Positions 1 to 10,646 of a DNA stretch of 64,000 bases are shown here, in pieces (position 1 is the first letter of the stretch; each line of letters opens with the position of its first letter). Made by a program: the position numbers and the translations under genes. The notes under the pieces are model-generated. The model saw nothing but the letters and a program-made list of their open reading frames with translations. It ran no database searches and was not told the origin of the DNA. Source of the stretch: Hysterangium stoloniferum. Lineage: Eukaryota > Basidiomycota > Agaricomycetes > Hysterangiales > Hysterangiaceae. The stretch is from the NCBI GenBank assembly GCA_015178975.1, contig WHVD01000093.1, forward strand, positions 186,001-250,000, in the 5' to 3' direction.

Positions 1-445
1 GATTCATCGGCGGTTCTGTCAACAGGATCTTCCGTCCAGCGGGATCGATTTTGAGTTTCTCATCAAAAGTATAGTTCCAGAGGTAACGCATATCCTCCCA
101 ATTTTTTATTATGCCGTGTTCCAAAGGCTGAGTGATTTGAAGGTAGTTTCGGTGTTCCTCCGCTTCGTCACCAATCATGATGTCCTTGATTACTGCATTC
201 CCTTGTCGTTCCTCCGCTCGAAGAATTGGACGTCCAATAATTGATGGAAATACTTTTATAATTGTCAGATAATGAAATTCTAAGTACTGTGCACTTACTT
301 ACCGTGTTCGGGGAAGTTGGAACCAGCATAGCCTACTTTAACATACTATTCAAACAGGCATATGATCAGGAAATTATCCGTGTTGATTCAAATTGCCACA
401 TACGCCAGTACCATTATCGACGACAAGAGGAGGTCCTAAATCCAT
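1..445 (-). CDS. ARP2: Actin-related protein 2 (ARP2), 5' part
   Basis: Arp2 is a core subunit of the Arp2/3 complex, which nucleates branched actin at cortical patches and endocytic sites. Three minus-strand exons can be joined: 445-404 (start codon at 445; begins [14 protein letters not shown]), 345-303 ([14 protein letters not shown]) and 252 to the window edge ([15 protein letters not shown], then GDEAEEHR and [10 protein letters not shown]). These match the actin-fold phosphate-binding loop and the Arp2-specific FPEH...GRPILRAEE region. Introns are 398-403 to 346 and 302-253, both GT-AG (52-58 and 50 bp), and phases agree across both joins. The remainder of the protein lies outside the window. 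It is head-to-head with the pyridoxal kinase gene, 193 bp apart. I see no stop or frameshift in the visible part. Confidence 0.93.
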
Positions 446-638
446 ACTTGCTGAGTGCTTGTGTCTTTGCGAATGTGTTTTAAGATCCCACAGTCTTTCT
501 TACGTCAGCCTGGCAAGTCACGATCTTCATCAGTATTTTAACCAGCTTTTTTCGTGTTCCCTGTTCTTTCTTTGCTTGGATACTTGCTTAGATAATTATA
601 CCATAGATACCTGGACTCAACTTAACTATTGCGGTGTC
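446..638. promoter_or_regulatory. Shared ARP2 / pyridoxal kinase intergenic region
   Basis: This 193-bp gap separates two divergent start codons, so it must hold both core promoters, possibly as a bidirectional promoter. It has pyrimidine-rich stretches but I see no clear TATA box or recognisable operator. The assignment rests on position only. Confidence 0.5.
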
Positions 639-2072
639 ATGGAAAACAAGGGTAGCAACGATGAGCGTATCCTCAGCATCCAATCTCACGTTGCGTCAGG
701 ATATGTTGGCGGGAGAGCTGCTATATTTCCACTTCAGCAAGTGATTTTCGTTCACAGTGGTCATGTTTTTTTCTCTAAAGCTCTTCAAAGATTACTTGGA
801 TACGAAGTAGATGTAGGAAGCTTTCATTCTTCACATCCGTTGACCTTACGAGACACTGTAGGTCGTAAATACGGTTAATTACTCAAACCATGCTGGTACG
901 TGGGATTTAACTCCATACCAGTTAATTAGTTACTATAGAGATATATAGGTTACGGGCGGACAGGGGGGTGGAAAGCCACGCCAGAAGAATTATCATCGCT
1001 ATTTGATGTCATGAACAAGAATGGGTTGTTAAATCCTTCAAGGCTATTGACAGGTGTGTTGGCTTCATCATAAATATCAACGCATTCGAAATAGTATCAG
1101 GTTATGTGCCTGGGGCTGAGGCACTCAGGACTATCTCGCAAGTTAGTCGACGTTTGCGCAATCAGAATCCCAGTCTCATTTATCTCTTAGATCGTATGTC
1201 CGAAATTCTGCATTCGTCAGATTTTATTACTTATACTATCCCTGTTCTGCTACTTTTCAGCCGTGATGGGGGACTCCGGAAAGCTTTATGTTTCCCCAGA
1301 TGTGATCCCAGTCTATCGGGAACTTTTATCTTCGGCTACAATCATCACGCCTAATTATTTTGAGGCTGAGTACGCCCTGTCTATTTTATCCCCGTAACAT
1401 TATCTCGATGATTCTAGGTTGTTAACAGGCACGCCCATGGATTCGGTGGTCTCGCTTCGTAAAATTCTGCATACATTGCATACGGAGTTTAATGTTCCTC
1501 ATGTCGTAATATCTTCCATTCCGCTCGGTGGATCATTTCTCTCCGGTTTACCGGCATGGCTACGAAAAGTCCCGAGGTCTGATGAGGAAGAAGCAACACC
1601 ACTTTTGGAACCACTCTTATGCGTCGCTTCCTCGGCATTGGGGCCAAAGTCCGAAATTACATCAAGAGTACATGCGTTGTGTATCCCTCGAATACCTGGT
1701 TATTTCTCTGGCGTTGGTGATCTTTTCGCTGCATTAGTGTTGGGACACTTTATCCCCAATTCAGAGTACACGCCTCCCGGCCAGACGCCTCTTTCACATG
1801 CCGCTGCTAGATCCTGCAAAACGACACACGCGATCCTGTGGCGAACACACCAATACGCCGCATCCCTACCTGCTGAAGAAAGGACAACCAGCGACGACGA
1901 TCTTGACGCTAAGAATCCTGATCGGAAAGTGAAGAGGATGAAAGGACGTGAGTTGAGGCTGGTGAAGGAACAGAAACTTATAGTTGGAGATGGTTTCTCT
2001 GCGGCCACTGGTGGACTAGAGGATATGAGAGAATGGGTTGAATTTTGGCAGCCGGGGCATGAAGGGCGCTAG
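639..2072 (+). CDS. Pyridoxal kinase (PdxK/BUD16 type)
   Basis: Phosphorylates pyridoxal, pyridoxine and pyridoxamine with ATP in the cytosolic vitamin B6 salvage pathway. Seven exons fit: 639-736, 791-812, 862-895, 949-1053, 1101-1193, 1261-1369, 1418-2072, giving 371 residues with consistent phases. Family motifs in order: RILSIQSHVASGYVG near the N terminus, NTVNYSNHAG, GYVPGAEAL, YLLDPVMGDSGKLYV, TPNYFEAELL, and FSGVGDLFAAL, which is the ATP/anion-hole region holding the catalytic Asp (GVGD). The tail RMKGRELRLV is typical of fungal members. Intron 1 (737-790) uses a GC-AG donor, GCAAGT; only this choice restores the expected FPLQLLGYEVDV reading. An acidic, charged insertion lies at about residues 310-335 (DDDLDAKNPDRK). 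BUD16 is the yeast orthologue name; I leave the symbol open. Confidence 0.92.
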
Positions 2073-2327
2073 TAATAAAGCTACCATGAGCGACCAGGTT
2101 GGGAGGTTTTATAACACTTGAAGGAGATAGCAATTGTTGAGAATAATTTATATGTCAACGAATTATTAGAATATCCGTATTTGTTCAGTTATTGAATACT
2201 GGTCGACGTTATCTAGAATATCTTGTCTCAAGTTGGTTATATTGTCACACATTGGGTGTCGTAACGGTGATGTAACGTTACGAAAAAGGTCACAAATCGT
2301 TTGTAAGTTCAAGCTTCAAGTGCTACG

Positions 2328-5300
2328 ATGTTGGATGGTTCGAGGTAAGGCCAATTTCTCTTATTACTAGAGATACTTTATAATTCTTAAACAGGCTTCG
2401 ACAATCTTGGGCTTCCGCCTTGTCGAATGCTGAGGCGCAGTTCCGTTCTTTGCTTGTTTCTTCAAGCTCGTCGGTTTGGAAGCGTGTCCCTTTACTAGCT
2501 TCAAACTCCAAAGGGGCACTAGGTCAAACGGCTATTTCTAATAGCAAGGGTAAATCACGCATGCTGTCTACTGATGGCATTGTGATGCATCGGTGCCAGA
2601 CGAAGCGAGGCGACATTATGCGTGTCGTGTTAGACGTACCTCTTGAAGCCGGCTTGGTCGACCTGGACAAGTGGAGAGCGGTCCTTGCAACCCCAGATAT
2701 ACGGGTAGATTGGGACCCGGCGGTCGAATCATCTAGTCTCGTCGAGATGTTCGATTGGAACACTCGAATAACTCGAACAAATTATGCATTAGGTTGGCCA
2801 GCAAAGTAAGCTTGAGGCGATTAACGCGACTATGGTTATGCACTCCCAAACATAATGCTGACATTAAATATAGCCCCCGGGATGCTGTAACTATATCTAA
2901 AACTTTTCATGATGCAACGACACTTATTGATTTATCCACCTCGCTTCCTCGCTCCCTTGACGAACCTGCCTATTTACGACCTGCGCCGCCTTATGTGCGG
3001 TCTCATGTGCATCGTAGGTTGATTTCTAGTTTCTTGGTGTATGTGTAGATCGGTCATTTCCTTTTCTTTAGTATTTGCCTGGTGTATTCAAATTCAACCT
3101 GCAAAACAAGGGGACAACGAGGCTGGTTTCTCTTCCCCTAATAACAAGCTACGTATCACTTGCTTTTGGCAACATGACTTGAATAAAGTCTGGGCGCTGT
3201 CGTCATCATTATCGCAGCAATTGCCGACAATGGTGCAGGGACTACTTCGAACAGTGCAAAAACGTGGAAATCGCCTCCCTCTGCTTTGTGCTTATGGGAC
3301 TGGTGTGACGATTGAACGCATTACCTTTGAAGTTGGTCGAGAAGCCTTGAATGTGGAGTATGCTGTTGTCTCGGACGACGAAGATGAAACTGGTTCCCAT
3401 GCTGTCAAAGCTTTGGAAGAGGTGAATGAAGCCAAAGAAAGAAAGCGGCTGGAAAGAACTGTGGAGTGTGTACTACCTGATACTGTGGGATGGGACGTTC
3501 AAATAACCACTCGGGCTTCATCTGAGGCGATTGCTTCTCTCCCTTGGAAGGCAACCGCTAATCGATCCCTAGTTTCTTCTGAGTCAGGGAAAACCGTCTT
3601 CCGTGTACGACATTCGTCTTTACCAGACCATCATTCGATTTTGAAAGTCAAAATGGTCATAGAACTTTCCGGCAGCCCCTCTGGATTGCGTCTCAATGGA
3701 CTTTCTCATTTAATATCGGACATGGAGCCTAGAGATCCTACATCATTTACTTTGTCTCGTCAGATGCTGCAGGACACAACTACTGTTAGTGGGTTAAGTT
3801 TCCATAGCAGTTCCACAAACGGAAGCGGCGAAGCATCTGCTGCATCCAGCATCGCACAGCGAGGCTTGTCAATGCATGGAAGAGCAAATCGCTCTTCCGC
3901 AGCAGAGAAAATGATTCTTACTCGCGTCAAGCGTAACTATATATATTTCTCGTCATTGTTACAAGAACCCGAGGCAAAATGGAAACGCAGTGGGTACACC
4001 AGCAACTTGTGAAATAGAATAGTGCAGTGACACTTCCACTCACAGGTTCCGAAGCCAGGGGGGTTACCATTTCACAGCTAGACTCCATCGATCCAACTTT
4101 GGTCGTCTATCGTGCCGAGGCCGTATTCGTTGGTGTGGGCCTGTGGGATCTATATAGTGCTATTGCTTCGCCTGGTGCTCGGGTTTATTGGGAAAAAACC
4201 CATGAAGATGCAGTACTGCTCGAAGATGTCAATGAGCTGACAGAGCTATGGCACTGGCGAACAAAAGCCAACTGGCCGGCAAAGTACGTACTTTTGATCT
4301 AATAATGCTAAACGTATCGTCATGAAAATTATTCAGCCCTCGAGACGCCGTACTGTTGAAAACCGTCTATAAGTCCCCAACAACTGCCCATATTTTCTCA
4401 TTCTCCACTGATGATGTGCAGTTATTTTCCTGTATTCCTTCAGTGGATCCAAATGTTATCCGCACGCAGGTCGATCTTCAAGGCTGGGCTATTGAAACGC
4501 TGTCTCCTACGACGACTCTGCTGACTCTTTTAGAGCAGTCAGATCCTCGTGGCTGGGCGGGTAAGTCTTCTATACCCCAGCAGATGGTGAGCGCTGTGGC
4601 GGGTGTCGGAGAGTTTGCCATAAAGTGTGGTGGGCCGCCAATCAATACACGCCTCGCAGGAGCAAGATCGTTAAGTGCGCGGTATGACCACGAAAAAGGC
4701 AGTTTTAAACTTGAATACGAAGGTTGTGAGAGTAGGAGATCAAGTTTCGAACCTTCTGACACGAACAACGGTCCATCAAATGATATCACAGAGTCTGTAT
4801 CTCCAACGCTAGATATTTCTACGCCTACTTTGCCCTTCATTGAATGCGAGGTTCGATGTGATCTTGATACCTGGGGATCCTCCATCGAGGTTGTAATTGA
4901 TCCGCCACCTCGAAGTGTCTCATGCTTGCGCCGTCATAGATTATCAAGTCGTGGCGGAGGACTATGGTTAACAATTGGGCATGACGCTCTATCGATAGGA
5001 GAGGATCGGCTTCTAGTCATTGTCCGCAAGGGCACTTCAAAGGAAAAAGGCGCGGTTGTCATCAATGGCGTCAAAGTTAAAATAGATGTCGAAGACCTTC
5101 CAGAGACTGAAGTAAAAGCTTTGACCAAGATGAAACGAGTAAAGCCAATACGTATTCCACTCGACCAACCGCCTGTTCTCGGTGTTATTAGACGGCGTCG
5201 TGAGGAATGGAACGACGAGAACGACAGCGGCAATGGTACTGAAACTAGGACCTCCAGTGTTGTACGATGGGCTACATCAACTCCTCATTTTTCTAGCCCA

Positions 5301-7829
5301 TTGGCTAAATTTTGGACCCAGGCAATAGAGCAGACTGCTGCAACAACAACTGCAGCCGTCAACGCCGCATCAGCATCCTTCGGCGCTGCTGGAACATCCA
5401 TTGATGCGCCGTTATTATCTTCAAGACCGCCCATGGCGTACGCACTTTCTTCGCTAGCTTTCTTAAGAAATCTGCACGATGAAAAGTCCAACGACAATTG
5501 GACTTTGGTGTCGGAAAGAGATCTGCCTGTTCATCGAAAAGTTTTCGCGGAGGTTTCAACAGTTATTCCCGTCCACAAAGGTGAAAAGGTTATTGAGGGT
5601 GTGTCTGCGGAAGAGGTAGCTCGTGTCGTCAACAGTTACGACTGCAGAGCTGCTTGGGACGATCGTTTTGACTCTGCAACTGTGCTTGAAGAATTCGGAG
5701 CAGGCTGTCATACTGCGTTTGTGACGTGCAAAGGCGGATTTCCCTTCCGAGACAGAGGGTTCTATCTGGCCAACGCTACCGCATGGCTGCTAAAGCCCTC
5801 AGAATCACCCGCGTCCGAAGACCAACGAGTTGCTGATAGTTCATTACATCCCAATTCGACGACCATTTTATGTGCTTCCGCATCTTTCAGCCCTTCATCG
5901 GTCGAGTCCTTTGACTCGACTAAATATAATCCTCATGGTCTACCTATTGGTCGCGTTATGGTCCAAGGCTGGATACTTGAGACGCTTGACCCTTACACTA
6001 CAGAAAATTATGCTATTCCTTCCACAAGATGCACCTATGTCGTATCGATCGATTTCGCAGGATCAGTGCCCGTGGCTTTTAACTCCATGCTGAATGCCTC
6101 ACTCCCTCGCGCCATTTTGACAATCGAGCAATACATGAAAGGCAATCCAGCGCTTCCCATGATGAGACTCCCTTCTTCGGTCGTCGCTCTAGTTGCAGAG
6201 GACGGCTCACGAGGCGTAGGCGAGCGATCATCTGCCACCGCAGCTTGGAAATATGTACGAACTGATGAGACACGAACACTAGTTTCGGAAAGATACCACA
6301 CAGCAAATAAGAAACTTAGGGCCATTTTCCTTATTTCACCCAATACCCACACAGAAGATTCCGCGTCGTCAAGGCCGAGCTTAACAGCTACACTCTTACA
6401 GGATAGTTCTCCCCTCCCCGATGGTCCATCCACACCTCAATCTTCCCCTACAGTATCACCCGCTTCGACGATCAGGTCCCGGCGTGTATCCACAACAACA
6501 TCCCCCCTGAAACAATCTCGATCTATATCCCGAGATCGTATATCTGCTATCGCTGCCTCTCTAGCTGCAGGAAGCAGAGATCCGAACCAACGTGATTTCC
6601 TTGCCGGCGAGATCATCGTGGATTCTAAGCTGTATCCAGACGGATACGAGGTTCATGTCGTCTCAAGTTTCAGAGACTCAACGCTCGGAAGCGATCCATT
6701 ATCTACGTCCATGATTTCTTCCAATACAACTGACCTCCCCCTATCCTGTACCTGTCATATAATGCCGTCGACACCGCTTCACTCTTCCGGAATCAGTGTT
6801 GATGCACCTCCTCGACATCTACTTCGTTTGACTCTACCAACGGCCCTCTACGGGGATATTATAGATCAGCCTCTATCACTAGAAACACCGAAAAAACCAT
6901 CGTGGTTGACAGCCTTTGAAACTCATGGCGCTATTCTTGACGTAACCCTCTTTCCCATAACTGATACTGGAAAGGGCAAAGGGGTTGTCATGTTTGATGG
7001 TGAGATTATTGACGTTATGGGTGAAAAGGATTCTATTCGCCTTTTGCGAAGAGGGCTTGAGGACACTCGACTAGCGAAAATGCCAATTTTGTCGAGGTAA
7101 GCATTTTCGAACTTTTTGCAATCTTTGTTATTCTGGTTAATGGTTGATAGTGGTCATTTACTCGCTGAATCCGAGGAAATCCCCAAGCTCCTCATTAACC
7201 CTATAGCAGTGGCGACAACTTTATGGGTTGACAGCGCAATCATTCAACAATCGGCGAAGGCAGATGTGACGTCACCTGATGGTGGGGGTGAAGCAAAGGA
7301 TAACTCTTCCAGAGATGATACTAGTGATGTTACTGTAAGGACATACGATACTTCTCAAGGGCACCACTTAACCTACCATCAGGATTCCCTGCGAGCATCT
7401 TGTGAAAACGCGGAGATCGTCGTACCCTCAACCGGATTTTTTAGATTTTTGAATGGGTATCCAAACACTTTATTCAGGCGAAGCAATCCGGAACTTTCGA
7501 TGACTAGTCGGCCATTTTCTACACAGGGGACATCTTCCCCAAGCTACATTGATTCCAACGCTCCCTCACTTGTTTTGACTGGAGATAGGGGTACTACTTG
7601 CCTCTTCCCCTTGTCAACGGTCCTGATCATTGCCTTGATTTCCTTCCTCTTCGGATCTCTCCTCAGATCCCTTCTCACACCTGCAGACTTCGTTTATATT
7701 CCGCAAGGCTTGACCCAGCCGGAGAAAGGTCGTGAATTGGAAGGATGGCGTGAAATAAAGCGCTTGGTAGAATTCAAACATGTTGCTGGCGGCTGGGATT
7801 TCTTGATTGGTATCGTTCGACGCCACTGA
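2328..7829 (+). CDS. Large multi-START-domain protein with C-terminal membrane anchor
   Basis: Seven exons join without phase conflict (2328-2344, 2395-2805, 2874-3013, 3072-3989, 4046-4283, 4337-7096, 7151-7829) to give 1,720 residues. I see three START-like (lipid-binding) modules. The first (residues about 60-290) and second (480-705) both contain a WPANPRDAV motif, each created across an intron at the same codon. The third (about 940-1200) reads DDRFDSATVLEEF...GGFPFRDRGFYLA and MVQGWILETLDPY. Serine/proline-rich low-complexity linkers separate them. A hydrophobic stretch near residues 1645-1669 (LSTVLIIALISFLFGSLL) looks like a single tail-proximal membrane segment. A role in lipid binding or transfer at a membrane contact is inferred from the fold only; the ligand is unknown. 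The first exon is very short (17 bp), so the start is likely but not certain. Confidence 0.82.
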
Positions 7830-8283
7830 CGACTTACATTAGTTTATATCATAAAATTCCATTCATATTCATCCAGGACAGCACCAATGTATCAACCTAC
7901 ACCGTAGTCTACACCTCATATTTTGTATTTTTCATGTGAACGTCTCCTTTCATTCACCTACATATTGCGATATTAACTAAAACATTAATGGGTCAGAGGG
8001 ATTTTCAAAATTTGCAGTATTAGACCATGACACTGGCTGGTCAATGGTCCTCTGAATTACTGATGTTAGCTATAAAAGGGTGAACAATTAATAATATGAA
8101 GAATCCATTCATATTCAACTTGATAAGTGAAATGTGTCTACAATAAATATTAGGCAGTACCAAAAATATTATTTATCAACTAGTATTTATGTCATTTATT
8201 TAGTGTCAAAAGAGCCAGATGCAATAATATTAATGGAACAAAAAATTTCTCTGATATTGTTAAGGTGTCAAAATGCAGACAGG
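7830..8283. other. Downstream intergenic region
   Basis: AT-rich sequence after the START-protein stop, containing the presumed 3' UTR. I see no coding signal. Its last five bases (ACAGG, 8279-8283) are the left target duplication of LTR-A copy 1. Confidence 0.6.
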
Positions 8284-8498
8284 TGTCACGAACATACAAA
8301 CTCAAATTTCGATAATATTTAATTTAACATTTCTTCGACATTTCTTCGACATTCCTTTGACTTTCCGACTCGACTTCCGATTCGACTATTCTTCGACAAT
8401 ATCTTCGACAATCTCGAATATCTTTGACTTGTCTCAGGTTAATGTCATTGATGATTTCACTTTAATATCATATTATCATCATAGGTAAATGATATATA

Positions 8499-10106
8499 CA
8501 GTGGGTCAAAAAACTGCCCCAATGTTTGTGCATTTTAGAAAGATTGATACTGTGTGAAGGAATGACATCAGTGAAAATTCTGAAAAATTCACATGATATA
8601 CTAGAACATGTTGGCTATCTACCAACTTAAGAAATCATGTGATTCCAATCAAAACTCATTGCTCAATAAATCAAACAAAATAATCACTCATTGGGGCAGT
8701 TTTTTGACCCTCTATTATTTTCTCTGATTTTCAATATTACACACCAGTATAAGGTAGGAGTGGATCATATGAATCATCAACATGTCATGTGACCTTATTT
8801 GTATCAATTTGGCATGCTGAACTTTGTTCATTCATCTCCTTGACTCCTTACCACCACTATGAAATCCATCTCTGCAGAAAAGCATTCTTCTGTTATTTTT
8901 CTCCTCAATGAGGGGTATTCCCAGTGTCAAATTCAAGCTAGGACTGGTCTGGGAAAGGGTACTATTGGCAGGATCAGTAGGGAGGTAGAGGGGGATAAGG
9001 AAAATCATCCTGGTGGCCATTCTTCCAAGCTTTCCCCTTATGATAAACAGTCGATTATCCATTAAATCAGCTCTGGGAAGCTTGACAATGCTGTCCAAGC
9101 CACCCAATTTATAAATTTCATCATATCTACCTCTGTCACTCCTCAGACTGTTAGGAATGTGTTGAAGGAAGCTGGCTTTAGGTCAGCAACAAAGAAGAAA
9201 GTCCCTATGCTCAAGGGGTCTCATCATCAACAATGTCTAAAGTTGGCCCAATACCATGAAAATTGGACTATGGAGGACTGGAAGAGGGTGTTGTGGACTG
9301 ATGAGACAAAAATGAATAGGATTGGGTCAGATGGGAAGGTATATGTTTGGAAGCAACAAGGGGAACCAGTATCAGACAGGACCACCACACCAACTATCAA
9401 ACATGGAGGGGGGAATAACTTGATGGTTTGGGAGTGTATGGGCTGGAATGGGGTGGGGAAGCTGATAGAGGTGCAGAAGAACATGGATACAGTGCAGTAT
9501 TATGAGATTTTGGAGGAGGGAGTGGAGGAGAGCATTGAAAGTTTGGAGATGGCTGAGGATAAGTGGTACTTCCAATAGGACAATGATCCAAAACATACCT
9601 CAAAAAAGGCAGACCAGTGGTTATCTGACAATAACATCATTCCTATGAATTGGCCTGCCCAATCCCCTGATTTAAATCCCATTGAACACCTCTGGCAATA
9701 CCTCAAGGCCAAACTCCAACAATATGACATATCACCCAAAGGAGTACATAAATTATGGGACAGGGTGGCAAAGGAGTGGACTGAAATACCACCAGAGACA
9801 TGTCAGAAGCTAATAGAAAGCATGCCTAGGAGGATACAGGCAGTTTTAAAGGCAAAGGGGGGTCATACAAAGTATTAGATTGTAAAATAATAGAGGGTCA
9901 AAAAACTGCCCCAATGGATGATTATTTTGTTTGATTTATTGAGCAATAAGTTTTGATTGGAATCACATGATTTCTTAAGTTGGTAGATAGCCAACATGTG
10001 CTAGTATATCATGTGAATTTTTCAGAATTTTTGCTGATGTCATTCCTTCACACAATATCAATCGTTCTAAAATGCACAAACATTGGGGCAGTTTTTTGAC
10101 CCACTG
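8499..10106 (+). mobile_element. Tc1/mariner-superfamily DNA transposon (Tc1-1)
   Basis: A 1,608-bp element beginning CAGTGGGTCAAAAAACTG and ending with its reverse complement, flanked by TA dinucleotides (8497-8498 and 10107-10108), as expected for Tc1/mariner. The terminal inverted repeats are unusually long, about 223 bp (8499-8721 and 9884-10106). Each arm ends internally in an inverted copy of the outer tip (8691-8717 and 9890-9913). It carries one transposase frame with two stops and lies inside LTR-A copy 1, so it moved after that LTR inserted. Confidence 0.9.
8859..9878 (+). pseudogene. Tc1-like transposase, two in-frame stops
   Basis: A 339-codon frame encoding a DDE transposase that would cut and paste the element by binding its inverted repeats. 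The N-terminal part (LLNEGYSQCQIQARTGLGKGT) is a helix-turn-helix. The catalytic triad is present: LWTDETK (first Asp), QDNDPKHT (second Asp) and SPDLNPIEHLW (Glu, spaced as in DD34E). Two codons are stops: TAA at 9063-9065 and TAG at 9577-9579. Both sit where glutamine (CAA/CAG) is expected, so each is a single C-to-T change. The frame is otherwise unbroken, which suggests recent inactivation. The copy cannot encode full-length protein as read here. Confidence 0.88.
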
Positions 10107-10646
10107 TAGTATATAAGGGCAATGATAGAAACGAAGGAAGTCAGTCAGAAAACCTGTATTATATTATATTATTACTGTATTACATAATCGTCGAACTTTT
10201 CTGAGTCTTTCTTCAACTTATTAATTCATGAGCCTCTGTGTCCTATCTTTGCCTCATGCTTTATCAACAGGACGAATTAATACTTCATCAAATGAGGCAT
10301 CTTTATTTGATATTGTTGAATATTCTTCGATTGTTTATTCAACTTTATTGAGTAAAATTCGATTCGTGACAACAGGGGACTAGATGGAAGACTGGGAGGT
10401 CTGTGACACAAATCAGATTTTACTCGAATAAACAATCAAAAAATATTCAACAATATTGAGTACAGATGCCTCGTTTGACAAAGTATTAATTTGTCCTGTT
10501 GATAAAGTGTGAGGCAAAGATATAATTAAGTTGAAGAAGGTCTCAGAAAAGTTTGATGATTATGTAATACAGTTAATAATATAATTATTGTATAGGTTTT
10601 CTGACTGACTTCCCTTACTACTATCATTGCCCTTTTTTATACTATC

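Larger units (their letters stand above)
8284..10371 (+). repeat. Solo LTR-A copy 1, split by a Tc1-like element
   Basis: Starts TGTCACGAAC and ends ATTCGTGACA, flanked by perfect 5-bp duplications ACAGG (8279-8283 and 10372-10376). Without the inserted Tc1-like element (8499-10106) it is about 478 bp. It shares its full sequence with copies at 10404-12920, 21715-22195 and 37299-38087. No internal retroelement sequence is attached, so this is a solo LTR. Orientation is relative to the other copies only. Confidence 0.88.
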
